NCBI RefSeq assembly: GCF_963678635.1
Contig: NC_087062.1
Span: 35,984,052 to 36,048,051, forward strand
Length of the DNA stretch: 64,000 nucleotides
Reading direction: 5' to 3'
Source: Symsagittifera roscoffensis
Lineage: Eukaryota > Xenacoelomorpha > Acoela > Convolutidae
In this document: piece by piece, positions 1 to 8,981 of the stretch
Layout: each line of letters opens with the position of its first letter
How positions within the stretch are numbered: the stretch's first letter is position 1
Translations under genes and position numbers: made by a program
Notes under the pieces: model-generated
Databases searched by the model: none
Told to the model about the DNA's origin: nothing
Seen by the model: the letters and a program-made list of their open reading frames with translations, nothing else

Positions 1-933
1 ACTTGTCCACCTTCTCGTTGTAGCGTGATAGCTTTTTAAGAAAACTCGAGAAAATTTCCCGGTGCGCTTTCCGAAACGAGGCCAGCTAACCGAGTAAGGA
101 AACCACTGGAGGGGCAAAAAAATGAGTAAAAGACAAAAAGCAGAACAAAAACGAAAAAGATTAGAAATAATAACAACAAACGGTAAAAAGTTCAAAAAGG
201 ACAGTGGCTTTGCTTTTCAGATTAGGTGGATCCAACCTTTATATTAATTAAAATAGTATACTCAGACTGTTTTTAATAAGACCGATCGTCTCGATCAAAT
301 CAGCAACGTTAAACAGGTGCCCAAGTTGGGGACACTAACAATTCGGTCTCAAGCAAACCGAATTGGCTCCGACCGCATGAGGTAGAAAAACACAAGAGTT
401 AGTGTCCCTAACTCTTGACCCAATGCTTAAAGGGCCTATTTCTCTTAGCATCATATGTGACTTAGGTAGGCGACTGTTATATAGTGTTTTTCTGGTGCTC
501 CTGGGTGTTTTTAATGACATAAGGACTAGGGGATTGAACCCACTTGACGCAGCTCCGGGCTACATGCTCATTCTAGAGTACCGGTGTTACGGTTCAACGG
601 TAACTTGTCCACCTTCTCGTTGTAGCGTGATAGCTTTTTAAGAAAACTCGAGAAAATTTCCCGGTGCGCTTTCCGAAACGAGGCCAGCTAACCGAGTAAG
701 GAAACCACTGGAGGGGCAAAAAAATGAGTAAAAGACAAAAAGCAGAACAAAAACGAAAAAGATTAGAAATAATAACAACAAACGGTAAAAAGTTCAAAAA
801 GGACAGTGGCTTTGCTTTTCAGATTAGGTGGATCCAACCTTTATATTAATTAAAATAGTATACTCAGACTGTTTTTAATAAGACCGATCGTCTCGATCAA
901 ATCAGCAACGTTAAACAGGTGCCCAAGTTGGGG
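1..933. repeat. 331-bp direct repeat, two copies 602 bp apart
   Basis: Bases 1-331 recur almost exactly at 603-933, with 271 bases between them. The first copy starts at the window edge, so the repeat may extend further left. Both copies end in the same stretch, aacaggtgcccaagttggg, after which the sequences differ. The ending resembles the junction between an LTR and a primer-binding site (CA followed by a tRNA-complementary run), so this could be LTR sequence of the Ty3/gypsy element that starts at 2.56 kb. No matching LTR was found after that element at 8.47-8.98 kb, so the assignment is weak. No convincing coding frame lies here. Confidence 0.75.
350..480. repeat. Dispersed repeat of about 130 bp, copy 1
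   Basis: This stretch matches 20456-20585 and 27445-27573 over about 130 bases with scattered mismatches. It contains two short inverted repeats: attcggt/aaccgaat just at its left edge, and caagagttag/ctaactcttg with a five-base loop near 390-415. The second palindrome is degraded in the other two copies. No coding potential is seen. It may be a small non-autonomous element, but its ends are not defined from three copies, two of which belong to one duplication. Confidence 0.65.
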
Positions 934-1870
934 GCGTTGAAAGGGTTTTCGGGTAGTCTTGCTACCTCAGAGGACCACTGGGAGACTTGACTGGAACAGG
1001 TGACCTGGCAAGTGGCCAAATGGTTCTCAGGACTGGAATTAGGAGACACGCGACTGGGAAGAGACCACCAGCAGCGTGATCAGAGTAGTACAGCAGTGAG
1101 AAGGGATCACAAGAGTGTTCTGTGTGGTCAAAAGCGTATCGTTAAAATCCATTTTATGTTTTAGGAGATAAATGTAAGAGTGAAAGAGCGGGTCCCCACT
1201 GTTTTGAGGAAACGGTTTTGCTTGAGCAGAACCTGGAAACAAGTTCTACGGACTTTCTCTTTATATGATTAGCACTCATCGCGCTTAGGGATTTTTTGGC
1301 GTGAGTGGGGGCTAGATAGGGAGGAGGTTAGAAGGGGAGTGGTTAAGATAGAGGTTGGTGATTGAAATTGTAAGAAGGGGAGCTTTCTTACAGTAACTAT
1401 ACAATCGATATCTTCCGTTTAGTTACATTAGATTACTTAGAGTCGGGAACGATCTAGTTACAGACACAGGACAAGAGTTGGAATTTGAAAGTACCTGGTA
1501 GTAAACTCGAATTGGGGTATGTAACCTGGCCGGATCGGGTAGGGGGATCGGAAATAGACAGTTTTTGGTAATCAACAGGTGAACACACCATAGGAACGTT
1601 AATATGGGGGAGGAAACACGCGTGACAGTCAGGTACCAAACATTTTTTTCGAGCGATGGCCCTTGTGTTTTTATTGCTTTTTTAGCTGGCTTTTTTTTGT
1701 TTTCAGTTTTCTTTATTTTACGCCGGATTGGTGCATATGCAACCACAGAAAGGCTTAAAATCAAGTTGTATTTCGACTTGCATTGCGTTTAAGAAAGAAA
1801 GGGAATTGAATGGAAACTCAATAAAATTTGGTTAACAGGATCGGGTTATTGGGGAAATTTCACACGAGCT
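934..1870. other. Non-coding leader-like region
   Basis: No reading frame here resembles a known protein. The composition is like the Gag-coding sequence downstream (purine-rich plus strand), so it may be the untranslated leader of the Ty3/gypsy element. Short open frames on either strand appear incidental. Confidence 0.4.
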
Positions 1871-2420
1871 CTGGAGGTGGTACCGGAATAGTGGATTGAT
1901 CATCCCAACACTCGAGTCAAGGTACGGCAAAATTCTTCACACCAGTTCGGAAGTGGTACTGGGATAGTGGATAAAGTGTTCAAACACTCGAGCTACGGTA
2001 TTGGAGGAGGTTACAAGAGTCTTTGTAGCAGTTCTGGGATAAGGACTTAAGGGTCCCAACATTTGAGTCCTGGGATAGCATTTTAGGGGTCCCAACACTT
2101 GAGTCCTGGGATAGCATTTTTAGGGTCCCAACACTTGATTTCTGGGATAGCATTTTTAGGAGCCCAACATTTTATTCCTGGGATAGCAATTTAAGGGTCC
2201 CAACTCTTTAACGAAGGGTCCAAAAACTTTGGTGAAGGGTTCCAACACTTTAGCGAAGGGTCCCAACACTTTATCGAAGGGTCCCAACACTTTAGCGAAG
2301 GGTCCCGACAATTTAGCGAAGGGTCCCAACACTTTAGCTAAGGGTTCCAACACTTTGGCGAAGGGTCCCAACGCTTTAGCGTAGGGTCCCCAACTCTAGC
2401 TAAGGGTCCCAACGCTTGAT
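1870..2420. repeat. Nested minisatellites (about 50, 36 and 21 bp units)
   Basis: Three repeat types follow one another. About 50-bp units built around gtggtac..gatagtgga and ..aacactcgag occur twice at about 1876-2030. About 36-bp units with the core ctgggatagcatttttaggg then tcccaacacttgagtc occur four to five times at about 2035-2200. Units of 21 bp with the core gaagggtcccaacactttagc occur about ten times at about 2195-2415. All three share the tcccaacact core, so they probably derive from each other by progressive slippage. The 21-bp unit is a multiple of three and leaves an open frame on the minus strand (heptapeptide GPFAKVL), which I regard as incidental. Confidence 0.9.
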
Positions 2421-2562
2421 GACAAAGTTGGAACAGTTAGACAAAAAACTGAAGTGCGGTGAGGAAGCCCACTAGGAATTGAAAAAGGAAATGCGACATA
2501 ACAAGAATGAATACCTAGATAACTAACTTGTCCTGGCGAGGGCCACTGAAGAGATACAAGAC

Positions 2563-3950
2563 ATGGCGGACAATGTGGATACAACAGATAAGGAGCGAGA
2601 GAAACATATCAAGAAAAATATGGAGAAGATGAAGAAACGCTATGATACCGTGAATGGCAAGTTGTCAAATCTAGAGACGAGAATGGACACATTGACCAGG
2701 GACCAATCAGAAAATTCTTGTGCCATACAATCGAAGTTGGATGCACTCTTGAGAAACTGTACTGCTCAGTAGACAATAGTAGCAGATAAAACAGAAAAGC
2801 AACCTAGAAACAAGAGTCTACACCATTACCCCGGATCGACAACAGCATAGGGTCAGGGATGACCAAAACAGCTACGAGAGGGGAAGCCTCAAACTCGACG
2901 AGGATACCAAGTGTTTCAAGTACACATACGAGTATAACACCTGATGCCATGACATGGGCAAGTACTTGGGAAATGATGAACACGACACTTGAAGCGTTCG
3001 CCACAAGAAATACAGATTAAAGTGATAGAGGAGGAGACAAATCCAGAAAAAAATTCAAGAAACCGAAAGATTTCAAAGACGATTCAGATGGTTGCATAGA
3101 CACCTGGGTTGAGGTAATGAAACTGCATCTTGAGCGAGACAACCTGAATGGTGAAAGACACAGCAATATTAAGCAATCTAGAGGGCACGGCAATAAAGTG
3201 CGTGGTAGCTAAGAAGGAAGACAAACGTGATACTGCAGACAAACTTTTTGAAATACTGTTGAATCGAGTTGGACCAGGAATGAAGAGATATGAAGCAATG
3301 ATGAGATTTGAGAACAGGAGACAGAGACGATAAATCAATTGATCGATTTCTGGATGATCTTGAGAAGAAGGAGCAATCCAAAGGAATCGTTTAACAGGAG
3401 AAACTTCAGCATCGCTTCAATGTTTATTGATGGGGTGAAAATCGACGACTTGAGGACGATGTTGGCAACATACTATACGCTATCGAAAGATAATGCACCA
3501 CACCGGAGGAGATGAGACAGAAGTCCAGAGAGTATATGTTAATAAAACCGAAGAAGCACTCATTTTCGGAAAGCAGAAACACGCAAGGGGAAAGCAACCA
3601 CAAAGATCGACATAGTACAAACGAAGGTCGTGTGCGAATTGTGGCTCGGTGGATCACCATGTATCGGATCGCACCACATAAAAACAGGGCGTGAAAAGCT
3701 TGGGATATGCGCCTGATGAAGAGGACATGAGCCACATGGAAGAACACGAGTTTTACAATGGCTTGATCATCAAAATAGGCCCGAGGTGTTTTTTCTGCAA
3801 TCAAGAGTGCCAGTTGAGGATGGATTGCCCCCTGTTTTCGGATGCAGTCAAGAATCAGAGTCACACAAAACACAAATTGGCACTTGCTGCGGTGCAAAAT
3901 ACCAGGAACAGACAAGCTGAGAATGATTGGAGACCAAGGAGGCGCTGAGT
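2563..3950 (+). pseudogene. Gag remnant of Ty3/gypsy element
   Basis: Gag would form the particle that packages the element RNA. The first piece (2563-2772) is a charged helical segment of about 69 residues that looks like a coiled coil. A capsid-like piece follows at 3148-3333 and continues after a frameshift to about 3500. Two nucleocapsid CCHC knuckles are visible near the end and both are damaged. At about 3630-3666 the spacing is right but the last Cys codon is cgc (Arg). At about 3790-3831 the His position is occupied by Gln. At least four frame changes separate the pieces. Confidence 0.75.
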
Positions 3951-4019
3951 GGCGAAATAAAGACAAAGACTGTTAAGGCCGTGACCGAAATGAGAGATGC
4001 CGGGTGGATGATCCTGATC

Positions 4020-4506
4020 AATTCATTTGAATTTTTTCGATGTAACGATTGATCTTAACAATGCGATGTTCAGGATTCGAAACCCGAAAGGAAGTACGTA
4101 ATTAAACCGGTAAATTTGATAATGGCGAATGAGAATAAAGCTCGTTTTCTTGAGTTGGAGAGTGAAGTTGAAAGCGAACGAGGCTGGGATAGTAAGTTTG
4201 AGAATGAAGAATTATAAAGAACTAAGTGAAAACAAACAAGTATGTATAGTACCGAATCCGAATAGTCAAAGTGCTGCTATTTTAGAAAGATCATTCTCGA
4301 CAACCAAGAGTGGCCTCTGCATCAGTCTCTTGTTGAGTACTCTTGATATACCAATCACAATCCAGAGGGGCAGGAAACTGGGATATGCACTGCCCGTGAG
4401 AACTAGATATGAAATGACTAAAAATATAGAAGAAAATGAAATTCTTGATTGTCTGAATCACAAGGACAAGATTTGTATCTTGAGCGGATTAAAGAAAATA
4501 AAATAA
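4020..4506 (+). pseudogene. Protease end and protease-RT linker remnant
   Basis: The segment 4129-4506 is an open frame of 125 codons whose later half (PITIQRGRKLGYALPV-like) is the spacer commonly found between retropepsin and reverse transcriptase in Ty3/gypsy polyproteins. Just upstream, 4030-4120 still encodes, in shifted frames, the very end of a protease-like domain (VTIDLNNAMFRI). No retropepsin D(T/S)G active site is present between Gag and this point, so most of the protease was deleted between about 3960 and 4030. The annotated Met at 4129 is incidental. Confidence 0.6.
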
Positions 4507-4587
4507 TCATCACTTAAGTCAGAAACAGATGATGGATTTTCGAGCTGTTCGAATTTTTCTGAAAGTGAAAGACCCACACCAGAGGAA

Positions 4588-5420
4588 TTGGAAGTGGATA
4601 AGCCGGTATTACTAGAAATTGAATACTTAAGGGGAAAGGTTACAGACAAACAGCTGGAAGCCATCAATGAGACTCTTGATAGGAACCAGGATGTTTTTTC
4701 GAGATATAAAGCAGAAATCGGGTGCTGTAAGTTCGTTGAGCATGAAATAGAGCTAAAAGAACCGGCGGTACCGCACTATGACCCCAAACAAATCGGATGC
4801 ATGTAGAAAAGAGATAGAGACCTTACTAGAGTATTATATGATAGAACCATCCAAATCATCGTGGGCGTGTGGAGTAGTGATGGCAAAAAAGAAAGGAGAC
4901 CAACTTAGATTTTGTTGTGACTTCCGTCATGGTGAACGATGCCTATCCCATACCTAGAATAAACGAGAGTCTTTCAAATTTGGGACACGCAAATTTTTTT
5001 ACAACTCTTGATCTAGGGTCGGCCTTTTGGCAGGTACTACTTAGGAAACAAGACAGGGACAAAACATAATTTGCTTTGCGAGCTGGAATTGTTCCAATGG
5101 AAAAAGATGCCCTCCAGCCTTTGCAACGCGACAGCCACATTTCAGCGACTGATGGCACAAGCACTGACAAGCGTCACGAAGAAATATGGTAACTTCGTGA
5201 TGTGTTACGTAGATGACGTAGTGATTGCAACACCTACCTAGAGGACCACATCGAACGACTGGATGACTTATTCTCATGCGTGAATAGCGCAGGATTGAAT
5301 GTAAGCCCTCGACGTGTGGGATTCTGACGGATTCGATAAAATACCTGTGCCTACATCTGAGGATGGTAGGCAAGCATGGTATCCGACCAGACCCGGACTC
5401 GGTAGAGGCAGTACTGACTT
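4588..5420 (+). pseudogene. Reverse transcriptase remnant (Ty3/gypsy)
   Basis: This is the RNA-dependent DNA polymerase of the element. The N-terminal end (4588-4806) carries the VFSRYKAEIGCC..FVEHEIEL stretch typical of the start of gypsy-type RT. The finger/palm box FFTTLDLGSAFWQV is encoded at about 4990-5035 with its catalytic Asp. The palm box CYVDDVV lies at about 5203-5223 and keeps both aspartates (YVDD at 5206-5217). A small deletion or frameshift has damaged the CCDFR..LN box near 4915-4935. Several further frameshifts lie between 4806 and 5363, and a new open frame starts at 5363 that leads through the thumb into RNase H. Confidence 0.85.
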
Positions 5421-6061
5421 GGAAAATGCCACAAACTGAGCACCAGTTGATGAGCTTTTTGGATTTCGCGAATTACTACAGGGAGGTCATCAAGAGCTAT
5501 GCGGACAAAGTGTATCCGATGCAACAACTCATGAGGCATAAAAGCAAGAAATTCACTAGGAATAACGAGGCAGAAGAGTTGTTTCAAAGATAAAAAAAGG
5601 AACTGTGTGAAGCACCTGTGCTAGGCATGCCTACAGAAAAGGGCATGTACGTACTGGACACTGGCGCGTCGGTGGTGGCGATCTCTGGCATACTCCATCA
5701 AGAACAGGATTGGAACGGGAAGACAGTAGTCTTGAGACCAATAGCCTACGGGAGCAAAGTTTTGAGCGACACGGAAATGAAGTACGCGGCACACAAAGCG
5801 AAAATGTTCGCAGTTGTCACCTTTGTGGAAAAGTACACGGCATACCCGAGCAGCGACCCTTTCAAAATACGGGTTGACAACAGGGCAGTCAGTTGGCTGA
5901 AAACATACTCAATGGATCAGAGCTACATCAGGAGATCGATAGTGCGGTTGGATGGTTACAATATGATCATTGAGCATAGAGCGATGGACAAACACCAAAA
6001 TGGCAACAGGTTGAGTAAGAAACGGCATTCTACGAGAGGCAGGAACAGAGTGAGGGATTAG
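5363..6061 (+). pseudogene. RT thumb and RNase H remnant, copy 1
   Basis: The frame at 5363-5593 covers the RT thumb (LMSFLDFANYYREVIK, where family members normally have LGFANYYREF) and runs to a TAA. After this stop the frame at 5618-6061 is a recognisable RNase H domain, which would remove RNA from the RNA:DNA hybrid. Landmarks are YVLDTGASVVAISGIL, ..EMKYAAHKAKMFAVV and FKIRVDNRAVSWL. The first catalytic Asp of the TDAS motif is Gly here. This creates DTGAS, which only superficially resembles a protease active site. The segment belongs to a tandem duplication (next copy at 6294-6752). Confidence 0.85.
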
Positions 6062-6083
6062 TCCTTTCATGTTGTTAACAGGC

Positions 6084-6084
<1 letters not shown>

Positions 6085-6117
<33 letters not shown>

Positions 6118-6120
6118 CAA
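6085..6120. repeat. (AG)n microsatellite, copy 1
   Basis: A run of about 13 AG dinucleotides followed by gggagagag, inside the first unit of the 651-bp duplication. It sits between the RNase H frame and the integrase C-terminal segment, where the integrase zinc finger and catalytic core should be, so it marks the deletion point of the integrase core. Confidence 0.9.
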
Positions 6121-6293
6121 GGCCCCTGAAGTTTTTCTACTCCGAATATGAAGGACAGAAGACATCGCCTCAAGCATACGTGAAGGAAGCAATTAAGAGA
6201 CAACAAGAGTTGAATCCAAGAAGGATCTTTCCAAGAAGGAAGCAATTAAGAGACAACGAGGCAGAAGAGTTGTTTCAAAGATAAAAAAAGGAA

Positions 6294-6752
6294 ATGTGTG
6301 AAGCACCTGTGCTAGGCATGCCTACAGAAAAGGGCATGTACGTACTGGACACTGGCGCGTCGGTGGTGGCGATCTCTGGCATACTCCATCAAGAACAGGA
6401 TTGGAACGGGAAGACAGTAGTCTTGAGACCAATAGCCTACGGGAGCAAAGTTTTGAGCGACACGGAAATGAAGTACGCGGCACACAAAGCGAAAATGTTC
6501 GCAGTTGTCACCTTTGTGGAAAAGTACACGGCATACCCGAGCAGCGACCCTTTCAAAATACGGGTTGACAACAGGGCAGTCAGTTGGCTGAAAACATACT
6601 CAATGGATCAGAGCTACATCAGGAGATCGATAGTGCGGTTGGATGGTTACAATATGATCATTGAGCATAGAGCGATGGACAAACACCAAAATGGCAACAG
6701 GTTGAGTAAGAAACGGCATTCTACGAGAGGCAGGAACAGAGTGAGGGATTAG
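6294..6752 (+). pseudogene. RNase H remnant, copy 2
   Basis: This is a 152-codon frame identical in content to 5618-6061, with nine extra N-terminal codons. It carries the same TDAS-to-TGAS change, the same VDNRAVSWL box and the same terminal ..KHQNGNRLSKK region. Because both copies share these defects, the duplication occurred after the element had decayed. It ends at a TAG at 6750-6752, just before the second AG microsatellite. Confidence 0.85.
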
Positions 6753-6759
6753 TCCTTTC

Positions 6760-6770
6760 ATGTTGTTAAC

Positions 6771-6814
<44 letters not shown>

Positions 6815-7359
6815 CAAGGCCCCTGAAGTTTTTCTACTCCGAATATGAAGGACAGAAGACATCGCCTCAAGCATACGTGAAGGAAGCAATTAAGAGACAA
6901 CAAGAGTTGAATGAACTGTGCAGAAGAAATACGGTACAAGCACAGATGAGACAGCAAATGAAGTATGATGAGAAAATACTTCACGCAAAGCCATATGCTC
7001 TGGGACAATATGTCTGGGTGTTTCAGAATGTCATACCTCCAAAAGGGACTGAAAAGCGACTAAAGAAGTGGAGAAGCCCGTTCATGATAGGGGAAGTGCA
7101 CCAACAGGGTCGGTTCAATCGCTTGAGCACAAGGCGCGCGGCACACTATGAAAATCTGAAACCTCACGTCCCACCATCTGAAGACTACCGCGTACCGCAG
7201 AACATGGAAGGACTCGAGTATCTGCTTGTGGAGCCAGCGTGCGAGGTAAATGAGAAAGGCATCAGATATAAGAATAATCGCAACGGGAGTATGAGCATGG
7301 ACGACAATGAAAAAATAGAGGTGGGTTCGGACAAAGCATTTTTCGCAGAAGAGGACTGA
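6760..7359 (+). pseudogene. Integrase C-terminal module and acidic extension
   Basis: After the AG run, the frame encodes a helical linker (EAIKRQQELNELCRRNTVQ) and then LGQYVWVFQN.....KRLKKWRSPFMIGEVHQQG..NRLS....AHYENLKPH, the GPY/F module found at the C-terminus of Ty3/gypsy integrases, which binds DNA or chromatin. The Gly of the GPF triplet is Ser here (SPF). The upstream HHCC zinc finger and DDE catalytic core are absent. From about residue 130 the sequence becomes acidic and ends at a TGA at 7357-7359. The (AG)n-encoded Arg-Glu run at its start is not part of the original protein. Confidence 0.8.
6774..6815. repeat. (AG)n microsatellite, copy 2
   Basis: A second AG run, about two dinucleotides longer than the one at 6085-6120, followed by the same flank. 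The length difference between otherwise near-identical duplicate units is ordinary microsatellite slippage after duplication. Confidence 0.9.
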
Positions 7360-7845
7360 AACGAACAAGAGCAGGGCGAGGAGCCCAAATGGACTGAACC
7401 GGATCTGCCCAAGACGACGGAAATAAGAAAAGGTGGACGCAAGAAGACAGGAATGAGGTATAACAGGTATGGCGACATTTTCTTGATTGACAAAATACAG
7501 CCAGAAGAGCTAGGTGAAGAAATGGTGAACGTGAACAATTTGGTAGCAAATGAGGATTGGCAGACTATCAACGACGGTGAGCACTCGTGGCAGGAGAACC
7601 ACACCTCACCGGAGAAAGAATTTGACGCAGAACAGCGCGAGATAGAAAGAACAGAGAATGCAAACCTGAGAATACTAGAGTGGATTCATGGCCTGCAGGC
7701 TGACGACAAAGAAACGCAAAGCATCCAAAAAGTGGACATATCAGCGGGGAAGCATCTGAAAGGAGGAAACTCGTTGTTTGATTGGACGGCGACAGACCGA
7801 CCACTGGACATACCACCTGATAACTTGAGCCCAGCACCTCGATAA
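7360..7845 (+). pseudogene. Acidic C-terminal extension of the polyprotein
   Basis: The open frame 7453-7845 (130 codons) and the sequence immediately before it encode a charged, Glu/Asp-rich region (for example NLVANEDWQTINDGEHSW and NANLRILEWIHGLQADDK) without a domain I recognise. It links the integrase end to the macro-like domain starting after 7863 and keeps the same strand and base composition, so I read it as part of the same polyprotein. A TAA at 7843-7845 ends the frame, and the next one begins 18 bases later in the same frame. Confidence 0.6.
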
Positions 7846-7862
7846 ATATTTTTGTCCGGGGA

Positions 7863-8467
7863 GTGGTGGTAGGACTTACGCACACCGAAAATTTTATGAT
7901 AAAGAAACTCAGGGAAATGAGAGAGACTTATGGACTGGACCTGGATCAGAAAGAAGCCGAGCCTACCATCGGAAAAAATTTCAAGACCAAGTTCGAGATA
8001 CCAAATGAGTGCTCAGAGAACATCCTGATCACGGACGGTGACTTTTTCTTGTCAGATAGGACCAGCGCAATCCGCATAAAAGCGAATATGAGTTTCAACA
8101 TCAGATTGGAAGCCGATTTTAAAAGAGAGTACCAGAATTTGGAGTTTTTGTTCAGGCAGAGACCGGGATTGGGGGTTATGGCCGCACTTCCTCCTTCAGT
8201 TTCTCATGTACCTGGCAAATAGCTATGCTTTTTAGTGACAAGAGTCAGTGAGAGAAACGTGATAGATCTTGAGCATGTGATGCTGGCATTGACACGGTTG
8301 AGGGACTTCCTGGTTGCGAGAGGGATAAGAGAGGTTTCAATGCCGGTTACGATCCAAACAGAGGCAGTTTGAACCCTAGAGAACTATACGCCATCCTGCA
8401 CGTGGTCTTCGCAGAAACGGAAATAAAGCTACATCTACACAAGAAGTATTACTTGAGCATCGCCTGA
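7863..8467 (+). pseudogene. Macro-domain-like C-terminal domain of Ty3/gypsy element
   Basis: A 159-residue tract, read across one stop and one frameshift, resembles macro domains, which bind or hydrolyse ADP-ribose conjugates. The pieces in order are ITDGDFFLSDRTSAI (8022 on), then KANMSFNIRLEADFKREY where macro domains carry their glycine-bearing first loop, then LCFLVTR (core beta strand), a helix with LEHVMLALTRLRDFL, REVSMPV (the strand ending in Met-Pro), the loop YDPNRGSLNP and the helix/strand ELYAILHVVFAETEIKLHL. A TAG at 8220-8222 replaces a residue before LCFLVTR, and a one-base shift lies near 8347. The domain identity is inferred from motif order, not from a profile search. The glycine-rich loop is not canonical, so catalytic activity is doubtful. 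Confidence 0.5.
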
Positions 8468-8981
8468 GCTTTGGGTGGACACGAGGGTTTTGAGTTAGGG
8501 GCACAAGGATCTTGAGCTAGGTAAAAGGGGGCACGCGTCAGAAAAATAGGTTTTAGTTTAATTGGCATGTCATTTAAAACAGAATTTTCATTTCGAACTG
8601 TAGGTTGCTAAAACATAAGATGGATCTGCATGTTTTAATACCTTATTGAATCATTTTATCAAAAATTGTCAGAATAAGGTTTTAAAGGTACTAAGGGCGT
8701 GAGGTTTAGGCTGCTCATGAGCAAAACTCAGTTTTATTTTCAGATTGGTTTTGAATCTAAAACTCAAAAACGATAACTGGATCATAAATGCACGAGTAAC
8801 AGAAGCGAAAAGAGCATTAATTATTTCGCAATCGGCGCTGGAGAAAGGTAATTCCTGAGTATTGAATCTAGGGAAGGTATTTATTGGGTATTGAATCCAG
8901 ATAAGGTATTTCTTGAGCAAGGTATTCCGTGAGATCTTTTGATAGAGGAATGAAGCAATGGCAGATCGTTTCTAGAAGTCT
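8468..8981. other. Spacer with short imperfect repeats
   Basis: About 510 bases separate the macro-like domain from the next open frame. A purine run (gtaaaaggggg at about 8521-8531) could be a polypurine tract, but no LTR matching the left side follows. At about 8845-8935 a unit of roughly 28 bases (aaggtatttattgggtattgaatcca-like) is repeated about three times. Otherwise nothing is recognised. Confidence 0.5.

Larger units (their letters stand above)
5564..6910 (+). repeat. 651-bp tandem duplication with 40-bp junction filler
   Basis: Bases 5564-6214 recur at 6255-6910 nearly identically. The copies cover the RNase H pseudogene, an (AG)n microsatellite and the start of the integrase C-terminal module. 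The AG run is longer in the second copy, which accounts for most of the length difference. The 40 bases between the copies consist of short repeats of neighbouring sequence (ccaagaagga twice, and aagcaattaagagac copied from just upstream), a pattern typical of replication template switching. Confidence 0.92.
2563..8467 (+). mobile_element. Ty3/gypsy retrotransposon, decayed, with macro-like C-terminal domain
   Basis: In order along the plus strand I see Gag pieces (2563-3950), a protease-RT linker (about 4020-4506), reverse transcriptase with the YVDD box (4588-5420), RNase H (about 5400-6061, repeated at 6294-6752), an integrase C-terminal module (6838-7200), a charged acidic extension (7200-7845) and a macro-like domain (about 8022-8467). 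The order Gag, RT, RNase H, integrase is that of Ty3/gypsy. The protease core and the integrase zinc finger and DDE core are missing. Many stops and frameshifts break the frame, so this copy cannot encode a working polyprotein. LTRs are not securely identified. Confidence 0.85.

Noticed and set aside
505-600. tRNA gene or tRNA-derived SINE head on minus (gggttcaatcccc at about 530-542)
   Set aside because: A B-box-like word is present, but no cloverleaf, anticodon stem or properly spaced A box could be drawn.
402-641. 79-codon plus-strand frame
   Set aside because: It runs across a dispersed repeat and the start of the second direct-repeat copy and has no similarity.
2156-2371. Minus-strand 71-codon protein of GPFAKVL heptapeptides
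   Set aside because: It is a by-product of the 21-bp minisatellite, whose unit is a multiple of three; there is no start context or similarity.
2035-2415. CRISPR array
   Set aside because: Repeats are contiguous with no unique spacers, and the DNA is from an animal genome.
5650-5668. Retropepsin active site DTGAS in the left Ty3/gypsy element
   Set aside because: The surrounding sequence is RNase H (YVLDTGASVVAISGIL); the motif arises from a TDAS to TGAS change and lies downstream of RT, not before it.
8521-8540. Polypurine tract and start of a 3' LTR
   Set aside because: A purine run exists, but the following sequence does not match anything at the left end of the element.
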